Origin: Persephonella sp964519345
GTDB lineage: Bacteria; Aquificota; Aquificia; Aquificales; Hydrogenothermaceae
Length of the DNA stretch: 48,855 bases
Assembly (NCBI GenBank): GCA_964519345.1
Contig: CAZFKX010000015.1
Coordinates: 1 to 48,855, forward strand
Reading direction: 5' to 3'
Positions 8,119 to 15,789 of this stretch are shown here, one piece after another. The notes beneath the pieces are model-generated. The model saw nothing but the letters and a program-made list of their open reading frames with translations. It did no database searches and was not told the origin of the DNA. A program made the position numbers and the translations under genes. Each line of letters opens with the position of its first letter. The stretch's first letter is position 1.

Positions 8119-8232
8119 TATTTTCCTTTTTCTTCTTCTTTTAAGATCTCTTCCAGATTTAGCTTTAGATTATCAATTATCTCTATACTATCGTTTCTTT
8201 TTTGTTTTTTCTTTATCTGCTGCAGCTGGCAT
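8118..8232 (-). pseudogene. Small leader ORF of the MNT/HEPN operon, in two frames
   Basis: A strong ribosome site (GGAGG, 5 nt, ATG at 8232) opens MPAAADKEKTKKKR and then TAG at 8188. Dropping a single A from an A-run near 8192-8205 joins this to a frame reading NDSIEIIDNLKLNLEEI and ending in TAA at 8118, which shares two bases with the mntA ATG (TAATG). The joined product would be about 37 aa: a basic head and an acidic, helical tail. I do not recognise it. The perfect ribosome site and coupled stop suggest a real small gene or leader peptide in the toxin-antitoxin operon; the shift may be decay, programmed slippage or a homopolymer error. Confidence 0.4.
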
Positions 8233-8269
8233 TTTTGCCTCCAGATATTTCCAAATACTTTGTGATCTT

Positions 8270-8298
8270 AATATAAATACAGCAACTATTCAGAACAA
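8270..8298 (-). promoter_or_regulatory. Promoter of the leader-mntA-hepT operon
   Basis: Minus-strand TTGTTC (8298-8293) and TATATT (8275-8270) with a 17-nt spacer, start near 8263. It lies in the 200-nt gap after sat, so the toxin-antitoxin genes need not depend on sat transcription. Confidence 0.5.
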
Positions 8299-8306
8299 TA
8301 CTGTTC
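8293..8306. promoter_or_regulatory. Dyad over the -35 box, candidate autoregulation operator
   Basis: GAACA-N4-TGTTC is a perfect 5-bp inverted repeat whose left arm coincides with the -35 hexamer of the mntA-hepT promoter. A repressor bound here would block polymerase, and toxin-antitoxin operons are commonly autoregulated. It also resembles, with different spacing, the GAAC/GTTC arms of Gram-positive LexA boxes. Inference from position and symmetry only. Confidence 0.35.
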
Positions 8307-8316
8307 CAGTTGACAG

Positions 8317-9477
8317 TTACTTATCTGTGCCTGTAGCCCATCTTATAAGAATGTCTGCAACTTCAGGTCTTGAAAACTCTTTTGGTGGTCTTTTCCCTTC
8401 TCTGAGCATAGCTCTTACCTTTGTTCCGCTTAGATGTATATGATCTTCTTTTGGATGTGGGCATGTTTTGAATGAAGCCATGTTTTCACATTTTGTACAG
8501 TAGAATGAATGCTCAAATTTTAGAGGCTGTATCTCAAGTTTATCTACAAACTGTTCCACGAACTCTTGAGCTTCGTAAGTTCCGTAATAATCGCCTACTC
8601 CTGCATGATCTCTACCTATTATCATATGTGTAGCACCGTAATTTTTTCTCATTAGCATATGATGAATGGCTTCTCTTGGACCTGCGTAATGCATAGACGC
8701 AGGAAGGACGCTCAGATGGACTTTTTCCTTATTGAAATAGTTATCTATTAGAACTTCATAACATTTCATTCTCACGTCTGCTGGAATATCGTCAGGTTTT
8801 GTTTCTCCAACTAAGGGATGTATCATTACACCATCCATAGGTTCAAGGGCTACTTTTATTATGTATTCATGTGCTCTGTGAATAGGGTTTCTTGTCTGGA
8901 ATGCTACTATCTTTTTCCAGCCTTTATTTTTTATATTTTCTCTTACCTGTGCAGGATCAAGGTAGTATTTCTCATCTATACCTTCTCTAACTGGTCTGTT
9001 TAGAAGTCTTATTATTTCTCCGCCTATAAATCTGTTTCCTGCTGTTTTTACTACTTTAACTCCCGGATGTTCTATGTCTGTAGTTTTGAAAACATTTTTA
9101 CAGTAGTTTTCAAGATCAAGGTTGAACTTGTCTTCTATGACCATAATAGCTATTGGTCTGTCGTGTTCATCGTAAAGAGCTATTTCATCGCCAATTTTTA
9201 TTTCATTAAATATATTTTCATCAACAGGCAAAACTATAGGGATAGCCCATAAAAGACCATTTTTCAGATGTATATCATTTATAACGCTTTCAGCGTCTTC
9301 CTTTGTCATAAATCCATCAAGGGGAGAGAATCCTCCGTTTGCTATCATCTCACAATCACTAACGTATCTGTCAGCTATTGTTAGCTTTTTTAATGTTTTC
9401 GCTTTTTCAATAAGATCTTTTCTTTCTTCTTCAGTTGCTATTTTGTTAATAAGTTTTCCTCCGTGGGGATTTAGCAT
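8317..9477 (-). CDS. sat: Sulfate adenylyltransferase (ATP sulfurylase)
   Basis: Interconverts ATP + sulfate and APS + pyrophosphate. In sulfur-oxidising chemolithotrophs it can run in reverse to make ATP from APS. The 386-aa form is the homo-oligomeric type without APS kinase. Catalytic motifs are QTRNPIHRAH (194-203) and GRDHAG (288-293). A C-x2-C...C-x-H cluster (C327, C330, C339, H341) suggests a bound zinc as in Thermus and archaeal enzymes. SGTKVRAMLREGKRPP closes the C-terminal domain. I start at the ATG at 9477 because GGAGG lies 5 nt before it; the in-frame ATG at 9489 overlaps that ribosome site. No cysDN, APS reductase or APS kinase gene lies nearby, so direction cannot be decided. 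Confidence 0.95.
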   Translation of the reverse strand: MLNPHGGKLINKIATEEERKDLIEKAKTLKKLTIADRYVSDCEMIANGGFSPLDGFMTKEDAESVINDIHLKNGLLWAIPIVLPVDENIFNEIKIGDEIALYDEHDRPIAIMVIEDKFNLDLENYCKNVFKTTDIEHPGVKVVKTAGNRFIGGEIIRLLNRPVREGIDEKYYLDPAQVRENIKNKGWKKIVAFQTRNPIHRAHEYIIKVALEPMDGVMIHPLVGETKPDDIPADVRMKCYEVLIDNYFNKEKVHLSVLPASMHYAGPREAIHHMLMRKNYGATHMIIGRDHAGVGDYYGTYEAQEFVEQFVDKLEIQPLKFEHSFYCTKCENMASFKTCPHPKEDHIHLSGTKVRAMLREGKRPPKEFSRPEVADILIRWATGTDK

Positions 9478-9568
9478 TTTAACCTCCATGATCAGTTTTT
9501 ATAATAGTATATATATTTTTCATATAAAGATTTTATCAGATTATTTAGAGGCGGGAAAATTAATATAC

Positions 9569-9892
9569 TCAAGGCTTGCAGACTTTACACGGTCTTAGAC
9601 TTGAATTTATGGCTTTTCGGCGTGTTTTGAATTTTATTTTATATTTGATTTTTTTAGCGAACTTACAGGAAGGTCTGTGGAATATATTTCCTTTCTCTTT
9701 TGCTATGTAGTATTTTTCCTTCTTTTTAGCTTTTTTATAAAGTTTTTTAGCTGGTTTTTTTAGGGGTTTTTCAGGTTTATAGTACGGCTCTCTATACGTT
9801 TCCAAATGATAGTAATTTCCTCTTTCTTCGATTATTACCCTTTCCTGGGCATAGGAAAAGCAGAATAATCCGAGAAATATATGCATCCACAT
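9569..9892 (-). CDS. Small exported protein with C-terminal Cys cluster (Ada metal-binding-like)
   Basis: A roughly 107-aa protein with a signal peptide (MWMHIFLGLFCFSYAQ), a Lys/Tyr-rich linker (about 30-65), and a compact C-terminal module GNIFHRPSCKFAKKI...LRPCKVCKP. This C...C-x2-C module resembles the metal-binding domain seen in Ada and at the ends of some secreted nucleases, where it accompanies YxxxKxGxxFHxxxCxxxK and RxCxxC. GGGAGG lies 7 nt upstream of the chosen ATG; an in-frame TTG 15 nt earlier is less likely. No nuclease domain is present here. It follows sat after about 80 nt and may be its own unit. Function unknown. Confidence 0.6.
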   Translation of the reverse strand: MWMHIFLGLFCFSYAQERVIIEERGNYYHLETYREPYYKPEKPLKKPAKKLYKKAKKKEKYYIAKEKGNIFHRPSCKFAKKIKYKIKFKTRRKAINSSLRPCKVCKP

Positions 9893-9971
9893 ATTTTCCC
9901 CTCCCAAAAGGAAATATTTTTAGTGCACAGTTTGTATACTAATTCTTTTAAAAGCTCTTTTAATCTGTTGC

Positions 9972-10464
9972 CTATATCTTCTGATTGGGAGTAAAAATCC
10001 ATACAATCTTTTTCACATCTGAATTTGGTAAATCCTGTGTTTTCATATGAATATAATCCTGTGGGTTATGGAATTTTTTAGTGTCTGCTTTTGTGTCAAC
10101 CTCTACAACAAGCTCAGGAGGGGAGGTTTTGTAATTTCCTGTTTTTATTTTTTTTCTGCTTATGACTGCTGTATCAAGATTATACCAGCTTCTCGGGGCA
10201 AACTTATAGCCTACTTTGTTTGAAAGAAGTTTATACTTTTTGTAGTTGAGTTTTTGATGTAAAAGTCTAATGATTGTGCCAATAATCCATGCCTGTAGAT
10301 CACTGCTCCCCATAACTTCCTCCAGTGTTTTTTCCCCGACAAAACCCTGTCATAATCCCTGCAGTATATAGGTGAGCCGTACCTTTTCTCGTATATCAGC
10401 TCTTTTGGTATCTTTTTGGTGGTTTTAAGGCTGTGATAGCCATTACTCTCTCCTTTACTGCCAT
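9972..10464 (-). pseudogene. Uma2-family (PD-(D/E)XK) nuclease-like gene, broken by two frameshifts and truncated
   Basis: The start (ATG at 10464, MAVKERVMAITALKPPKR) overlaps the stop of the intact Uma2 gene upstream by 10 nt. Frame one fails in an A5 run near 10416-10420; the next frame gives PKELIYEKRYGSPIYCRDYD and RVLSG, then fails in an A6 run near 10326-10331. The third frame gives TLEEVMGSSDLQAWIIGTII, ending PPELVVEVDTKADTKKF and IVWIFTP. P-P-E-L-V-V-E-V and the N-terminal Y-x-x-D-Y match the DUF820/Uma2 fold. Each shift is cured by adding one A. It then stops at TAG where relatives run on about 20-30 residues. Cyanobacteria and thermophiles often carry families of these genes of unknown role. 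Confidence 0.75.
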
Positions 10465-10997
10465 ATTTTTGAAAAATCAAAATCTATCTTACATTTACCA
10501 AAATCAAAACTTACAGTTTCATCTGTTACATCTGCGATTTTTATGTATCTACCACCTTTAAGATGATACACCTTAGCTAATTTTTCCTCAGGGTCGACAA
10601 TCACGTAGTATTTCACCCCTTCCCTTTCATACAATCTGTATTTTATCTCTCTGTCTTTGAATGATGTTGATTTTGAAAGAACTTCAAATATAAGAGAAGG
10701 TGTTTTTGTTATGTAAGGTTTATCTTCTATAGGATAACATATTACAAGATTATCAGGTTGAATAACTGTGTCATCTGATATTTTCCAGTCAACTGGCAGT
10801 AAGGCTTTGCATTCTTTACAATTTTCAAGTTTTTGTTCAAGCTGTGCCGCAATTTTATTACTTATAAGCTGATGTTTTGGGGAAGGAGCTGGGGACATAG
10901 CGTATGGAACTCCCTCTATCAGTTCCCACTTTCCTTCCCATTGTTTGTAGTCTTCGTATGTATATCTTGGATGTTCGCTATCCTTGAGAATTCCCAT
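10455..10997 (-). CDS. Uma2-family (DUF820) restriction-endonuclease-like protein
   Basis: Intact 180-aa member of the PD-(D/E)XK-like family DUF820/Uma2. Landmarks: YTYEDYKQWEGKWELIEGVPY, MSPAPSPKHQLISNKIAAQL, the acidic strand VIQPDNLVICYP, then TPSLIFEVLSKSTSFKDREI with downstream Lys/Tyr and GVKYYVIVDP. The Asp of Q-P-D and Glu of F-E-V-L are the probable metal ligands. No DNA target or biological role has been established for most of the family. The start has GGGG 7 nt upstream. The downstream broken copy shares its operon and overlaps it. A pair of paralogues in tandem is common for these genes. Confidence 0.85.
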   Translation of the reverse strand: MGILKDSEHPRYTYEDYKQWEGKWELIEGVPYAMSPAPSPKHQLISNKIAAQLEQKLENCKECKALLPVDWKISDDTVIQPDNLVICYPIEDKPYITKTPSLIFEVLSKSTSFKDREIKYRLYEREGVKYYVIVDPEEKLAKVYHLKGGRYIKIADVTDETVSFDFGKCKIDFDFSKIWQ

Positions 10998-11066
10998 GTT
11001 AATTCCCCAAACTTTACTACAATATCAATTTACTGAAAGACGTTATATTTTCAAGAACTTGTATCT

Positions 11067-12878
11067 TTATTCTACTGTTACAGTTTTTGCAAGGTTTCTC
11101 GGCTGGTCAACATCTTTTCCAAGCAGTGTTGCTATATGGTAAGAAAGCATCTGAAGGGGGATTGCTGTCAGTATAGGATAAAGAGGATCTATTGTTTTGG
11201 GTATCAAGATAACTTCGTCAGATACCTGTTTTATCTGATCATCTCCTTCTGTTGATATAGATACTACTTTACCTTTTCTTGCTTTCACTTCCTGTATATT
11301 TGAGAACATCTTTTCGTAGTATTTATCCTTTGGAATGATACAGACAACAGGAAGTTTTTCATCTATAAGAGCTATGGGGCCGTGTTTCATCTCTCCTGCC
11401 GGGTATCCTTCTGCGTGTATGTATGATATTTCTTTTAGTTTCAATGCTCCTTCAAGGGCTATCGGGTAGTTTATATTTCTTCCGAGGAATAAAAAGTCTG
11501 ATGCATTCATATATCTGTATGAAAGCTCTTTTATCTCCTCATCTTTTTTTAGGATCTCTTCAACTTTTGATGGAATATGTAAGAGCTCATCGTGTATATT
11601 TTCATAATCTTTTTTTGATATAGTTTCCTTTCCCAGCCCTGTCTCAAGGGCAAAAAGTAAAAGTGCAACAAGCTGTGCTGTAAATGTTTTAGTCGCGGCA
11701 ACGCCGATTTCTGGACCACAGTAGGTATATAAAACAAAGTCTGTTTCTCTGGACAGGGAGCTTCCAACAACATTCACAAGCCCTATGGTTTTTGCTCCTT
11801 CTTTTTTTGCATCTAAAAGGGCAAATCTGGTGTCTGCTGTTTCACCAGACTGGCTTATCCCCATAACAACGGTTTTTTCATCTATTATTCTGTCCCTGTA
11901 TCTGTATTCAGATGCATAATCAACTTCTACAGGAATTTTTGCAAACTTTTCTATCCAGAATTTCCCTACAAGACCTGCATGGTATGAGGTTCCACAGGCT
12001 ATTATGTAAAGCCTGTTTGCATCTTTAAGCATGTTATAGAGCTCTTCATTTTTTGAAGATAAAAATCCTGTTATTGTGTCTCCAATTGTTCTTGGCTGTT
12101 CGTGTATCTCCTTCTGCATGAAATGTTTATATCCTGCCTTTTCGGCAACAGATACGTCCCATGTGACGTGGAAAGGTTTTTTTTCTAACTTTTTACCTTC
12201 AAGGTTATAAATTTCAACTTTGTCTTTTGTTACTGAAGCTATCTCCCCATCCTCAAGTGCTGTGAAATCTTTTGTGTACTCAAGAACTGCAGGAATATCC
12301 GAAGCAATAAAGTTTTCATCCTTTCCAAGTCCTATTATAAGCGGACTTCCCTTTTTTACGGCAATAATCTTATCAGGTTCGTATGTTGATATAACTCCTA
12401 CTGCATAAGCCCCATCAAGTTTTTTTGCAACTTTGAAAGCTGTTTCAAGAAGATCTCCTGTATATAGATCCTCAAAAAGATGTGCTATAACTTCTGTATC
12501 TGTTTCCGATCTGAATCTGTAGCCTTTTCTTATCAGTTCTTCTTTAAGCTCAATGTAGTTTTCTATTATTCCGTTATGTACAATTGATATTGTTCCCTTC
12601 TGACTTGTGTGGGGGTGGGCGTTTTCAATGGTCGGACTGCCGTGGGTCGCCCATCTTACGTGACCAAGGGCTGTATGACCTTCTATTTTTTTGTTCCACA
12701 GGTGTTCCTGAAGGTCTTTTATCTTACCCACCTGTTTCTCAACTATTATCTTATCGCCTGTTTTGTCTATAACCGCTATTCCTGCAGAGTCATATCCTCT
12801 GTACTCAAGCCTTTGAAGTCCATAGAGTAGAACAGGGACTGCATTTCTTTCTCCAATATACCCAATAATTCCACACAT
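11067..12878 (-). CDS. glmS: Glutamine--fructose-6-phosphate aminotransferase (isomerizing)
   Basis: First step of hexosamine synthesis: fructose-6-P + Gln to glucosamine-6-P + Glu, feeding peptidoglycan and LPS. At 603 aa it is full length. The N-terminal glutaminase begins MCGIIGYIG with Cys2 as nucleophile after Met removal, followed by HVRWATHG and SIVHNGIIEN. Two SIS sugar-isomerase domains follow (CGTSYHAGLVGKFWIEKF; ISQSGETADT; EGALKLKEISYIHAEGYP), and the end DQPRNLAKTVTVE is the family C-terminus. AAAGGAG is 5 nt before the ATG. It is divergent from the methyltransferase gene at 13037 with 158 nt between. No glmS ribozyme is visible in that gap, which is far too short once a promoter is allowed for. 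Confidence 0.97.
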   Translation of the reverse strand: MCGIIGYIGERNAVPVLLYGLQRLEYRGYDSAGIAVIDKTGDKIIVEKQVGKIKDLQEHLWNKKIEGHTALGHVRWATHGSPTIENAHPHTSQKGTISIVHNGIIENYIELKEELIRKGYRFRSETDTEVIAHLFEDLYTGDLLETAFKVAKKLDGAYAVGVISTYEPDKIIAVKKGSPLIIGLGKDENFIASDIPAVLEYTKDFTALEDGEIASVTKDKVEIYNLEGKKLEKKPFHVTWDVSVAEKAGYKHFMQKEIHEQPRTIGDTITGFLSSKNEELYNMLKDANRLYIIACGTSYHAGLVGKFWIEKFAKIPVEVDYASEYRYRDRIIDEKTVVMGISQSGETADTRFALLDAKKEGAKTIGLVNVVGSSLSRETDFVLYTYCGPEIGVAATKTFTAQLVALLLFALETGLGKETISKKDYENIHDELLHIPSKVEEILKKDEEIKELSYRYMNASDFLFLGRNINYPIALEGALKLKEISYIHAEGYPAGEMKHGPIALIDEKLPVVCIIPKDKYYEKMFSNIQEVKARKGKVVSISTEGDDQIKQVSDEVILIPKTIDPLYPILTAIPLQMLSYHIATLLGKDVDQPRNLAKTVTVE

Positions 12879-13036
12879 TGTTTTCTCCTTTGGAAGTCAG
12901 TATCTGTTTTATAATTTTACTTTATTTTACTGCTGGTTTATACAAAGGTATGTAGCTGTGCTAAATTTGATAAAATAGTAGCAAAAATAAGCGGTTAAGT
13001 CAGTTTTTTAAAGAATATTTTGTAAATGAGATAGGG

Positions 13037-14194
13037 ATGGTGAAACTTACAGGAAAAGAAGAGCTTGTTAAAATCATAAAAGACAGGATAGAAAAAGAAG
13101 GAGCTATATCTTTCAGGGATTTTATGGATATAGCACTTTATTATCCTGAACTGGGTTATTATACATCACCTAAGGCAAAGATAGGAGGGTATGGAGATTT
13201 TTTTACAGCCTCTGAGCTTGATAGAGCATTTGGAGAGCTTCTTGGGAAACAGTTTGTTGAGATATTTGAAAAATTGGGAGAAAAACCTTTCCAGATAGTT
13301 GAGATAGGAGCAGGAAAAGGTTATTTGGCTTACGATATACTTAAATTTTTAAAAGAAAGTTATCCTGAAATTTACAAAAACTCTGAGTATATCATTATAG
13401 AAAAATCTCCCTATCATGTTCAGATCCAGAAAGAGATACTCAAGGAATTTAACATAGTTAGATGGATTCAGGACATTATAGATTTTGAGGACAGTTCTAT
13501 TGCAGGAGTTATTTTTTCAAACGAGCTTTTTGATTCCTTTCCTGTTCACCTGATAAGGAAAATAAATGGGAATATATATGAGGTTTATATAACCTTAGAT
13601 AAGGAAGATAATGTTAAAGAGGTATTAAAAGAACCTGTTGAGGATATATTTAGATATTTAATGGAGTTGGGTATAAATATTCCTGAAGGTATGACAACAG
13701 AGATAAATCTTGACGCAGCCGAGTATATCCAGAAAATAGGAAAAAAACTGAAAAAAGGCTATGTGATAACAATAGACTATGGATATCCATCAGCAGAGCT
13801 TTATAAATATTACAGAATGAGAGGAACATTACTCTGTTATTACAAACATAGATACTCCGAAAATTATTACGAAAATGTAGGTCTTCAAGATATAACCTCC
13901 CATGTTAACTTCTCAGCACTTAATTATTACGGGAGATTAGCAGGACTTGAACTTACAGGTTTTACAGATCAGGCACATTTTCTCACAAACTTAGGTCTTA
14001 TGGATATATTTGCACAGCTTCAAGAAAAAGGAGATTATGAATCCTATGAAAGGTTAAACAGGCTGAAAACTCTTGTTCTACCGAAAGGAATGGGTGAAAA
14101 ATTCAGGGTTCTGGTACAGCATAAAAATATTGACATTCCTTTATTGAAAGGTCTTGAGATACTTCCGTACCAGAACGAGAGATACAAACTTTAG
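13037..14194 (+). CDS. SAM-dependent methyltransferase, MidA/NDUFAF7 family (DUF185)
   Basis: A 385-aa class I methyltransferase. The N-terminal block SFRDFMDIALYYPELGYYTS is typical of the COG1565/MidA family, VEIGAGKGYLAYDIL is the SAM-binding motif I, and FSNELFDSFPVHLI is the family's N-E-x-x-D-x-x-P active-site motif; ITIDYGYP follows. Mitochondrial NDUFAF7 dimethylates an Arg of a complex I subunit; the bacterial substrate is unknown, but a protein Arg is the reasonable guess. It starts the long plus-strand run and is followed after 12 nt by a small membrane protein gene. The ribosome site is poor (GAGATAGGG directly before ATG). Confidence 0.85.
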   Translation: MVKLTGKEELVKIIKDRIEKEGAISFRDFMDIALYYPELGYYTSPKAKIGGYGDFFTASELDRAFGELLGKQFVEIFEKLGEKPFQIVEIGAGKGYLAYDILKFLKESYPEIYKNSEYIIIEKSPYHVQIQKEILKEFNIVRWIQDIIDFEDSSIAGVIFSNELFDSFPVHLIRKINGNIYEVYITLDKEDNVKEVLKEPVEDIFRYLMELGINIPEGMTTEINLDAAEYIQKIGKKLKKGYVITIDYGYPSAELYKYYRMRGTLLCYYKHRYSENYYENVGLQDITSHVNFSALNYYGRLAGLELTGFTDQAHFLTNLGLMDIFAQLQEKGDYESYERLNRLKTLVLPKGMGEKFRVLVQHKNIDIPLLKGLEILPYQNERYKL

Positions 14195-14206
14195 GAAGGT
14201 GCTGTA

Positions 14207-14596
14207 ATGGTTGAGGTTTTTGTTCTTTCAGCGATAGTTCTCGTGGCAGGGAGTTTTTCATTCTGGTATTCATCCAAACTTTCCCTTTTTAAAAGACCTT
14301 CTTTCAAGTACTCTTTCCTTGTTACGCTTTTTGCTTATGTAGGCATAGGAGCAACAAGAGCATTGCTTAAGTTTGTTTTTCCGGATTTTAAAGGAATATC
14401 TGCATTTGGTATATCAATACTTGTCGGGCTTTTGATACAGATTTTTATAGCAAGGATTACATTCCAGGAAAGCTGGATAAGAACTATAATTACCGTTTTT
14501 TTTGCAGCTCTTGTGACTGTTATAATAGTTATACCCCTTGTTGTTTCAGCAGGATTTTTAACGGCGTATTTAAATCCGCCGCAACCAAATAATTGA
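14207..14596 (+). CDS. Small integral membrane protein, unknown
   Basis: A 129-aa protein with about four hydrophobic segments (near residues 5-20, 38-58, 70-88 and 98-122). Loops are short, with basic stretches after the first helix (KLSLFKRPSFKYS). No motif is recognised. AGGAAGG precedes the ATG. It lies 12 nt behind the methyltransferase gene and is probably co-transcribed with it. The C-terminal tail ends LNPPQPNN after the last helix. No function proposed. Confidence 0.7.
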   Translation: MVEVFVLSAIVLVAGSFSFWYSSKLSLFKRPSFKYSFLVTLFAYVGIGATRALLKFVFPDFKGISAFGISILVGLLIQIFIARITFQESWIRTIITVFFAALVTVIIVIPLVVSAGFLTAYLNPPQPNN

Positions 14597-14616
14597 TATA
14601 TAATCTTTTTTGCTCC

Positions 14617-14644
14617 TTGAGATTTCCTGCAAAAGATATAAAAT
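14617..14644 (+). promoter_or_regulatory. Putative promoter for prfB
   Basis: TTGAGA (14617-14622), 16-nt spacer, TAAAAT (14639-14644), 30 nt before the prfB ATG. Consensus match only; upstream genes could also read through. Confidence 0.35.
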
Positions 14645-14674
14645 ATAGCGGGAATATATAGAAGGTGATGAAAA

Positions 14675-15787
14675 ATGATAGCAGAGTTTAAAGAGAAGTT
14701 AGAACAGCTTGAGAATAAGTTTAATACTATAAAAGAGATAATGAATCCTGAAATTTTAAGGGAAGAACTTTTTAAACTTGATCAGGAGATGGGAAAACCT
14801 GACTTCTGGAATGATACAAAAAGGGCACAGGAAGTATCCTCAAAAAGAAACGCACTTGCGAATAAACTTCAGGAGATAGAAGAGCTTGAGAAAAAGATCT
14901 CAGATATTAAAGAGTTTATTGATCTCCTTGAGATGGATTACGATCAGGAAACTGAAGAAGAGATTAAAAGGGATATAGAAATTCTTGAAAAAGAGCTTTC
15001 TAAACTTGAGACTGCAAGTCTGCTTTCTGAAGAATACGATATGAAGAATGCTATAGTCACCCTTCAGGCTGGATCAGGCGGAGTTGAAGCGTGCGACTGG
15101 ACAGAGATGCTTCTGAGAATGTATCTCAGATGGGCAGAGAAAAATGGTTTTGATATAGAGATGGTTGATTATCAGCCAGATGATGTTGCAGGTATTAAAA
15201 GCGCAACATTTATAGTTAAAGGAGCTTATGCTTACGGTTATCTAAAAGGAGAACAGGGTGTTCACAGGCTTGTTAGAATATCACCGTTTGACGCAAACAA
15301 GAGAAGACATACATCTTTTTCAGCCGTATCTGTAGTTCCAGAGATAGGAGATGAGGTTAAGGTTGAGATTAAAGAAGAAGATTTAAGAATAGATACATTC
15401 AGAGCATCAGGTGCAGGGGGTCAGCATGTTAATACAACAGATTCCGCTGTAAGGATAGTTCATATACCTACAGGTATAACAGTATCATGTCAGAGTGAGA
15501 GATCCCAGATACAGAACAGGGCTAAGGCAATGCAGATGCTAAAAGCAAAACTTTACCAGTACGAACTTGAAAAACAGAGGGAAAAACAGAAAGAACTTGA
15601 AGGTGAGAAAAAGGATATATCATGGGGCAGTCAGATCAGATCTTATGTATTCCAGCCTTACCAGATGGTTAAAGATCTCAGAACAGGTTATGAGACAGGG
15701 AATATTCAGGCTGTTATGGATGGAGATATAGATCCGTTTATTGAAAGTTATCTTAAGTGGCGTGCTTCTGAAAAACAGCAGAATTAA
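14675..15787 (+). CDS. prfB: Peptide chain release factor 2
   Basis: Recognises UAA/UGA stop codons and releases the peptide. The 370-aa protein has the RF2-type stop-recognition tripeptide SPF at 203-205 (VRISPFDANKRRHTSF) and the hydrolysis motif GGQ at 248-250 (ASGAGGQHVNTTDSAVR). The N-terminal helical domain (1-115) is complete. Unlike E. coli and most bacteria, the gene reads in a single frame: there is no in-frame UGA near codon 25 and so no autoregulatory +1 frameshift. GAAGGTGATG precedes the start. The next gene starts 2 nt after its stop. Confidence 0.95.
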   Translation: MIAEFKEKLEQLENKFNTIKEIMNPEILREELFKLDQEMGKPDFWNDTKRAQEVSSKRNALANKLQEIEELEKKISDIKEFIDLLEMDYDQETEEEIKRDIEILEKELSKLETASLLSEEYDMKNAIVTLQAGSGGVEACDWTEMLLRMYLRWAEKNGFDIEMVDYQPDDVAGIKSATFIVKGAYAYGYLKGEQGVHRLVRISPFDANKRRHTSFSAVSVVPEIGDEVKVEIKEEDLRIDTFRASGAGGQHVNTTDSAVRIVHIPTGITVSCQSERSQIQNRAKAMQMLKAKLYQYELEKQREKQKELEGEKKDISWGSQIRSYVFQPYQMVKDLRTGYETGNIQAVMDGDIDPFIESYLKWRASEKQQN

Positions 15788-15789
15788 TC

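Noticed and set aside
10833..12830. Plus-strand frames opposite Uma2 and glmS
   Set aside because: Short, antisense to well-supported genes, no family motif.
12879..13036. glmS ribozyme or riboswitch
   Set aside because: Only 158 nt lie between divergent genes, with no ribozyme core pattern and a ribosome site right at the ATG.
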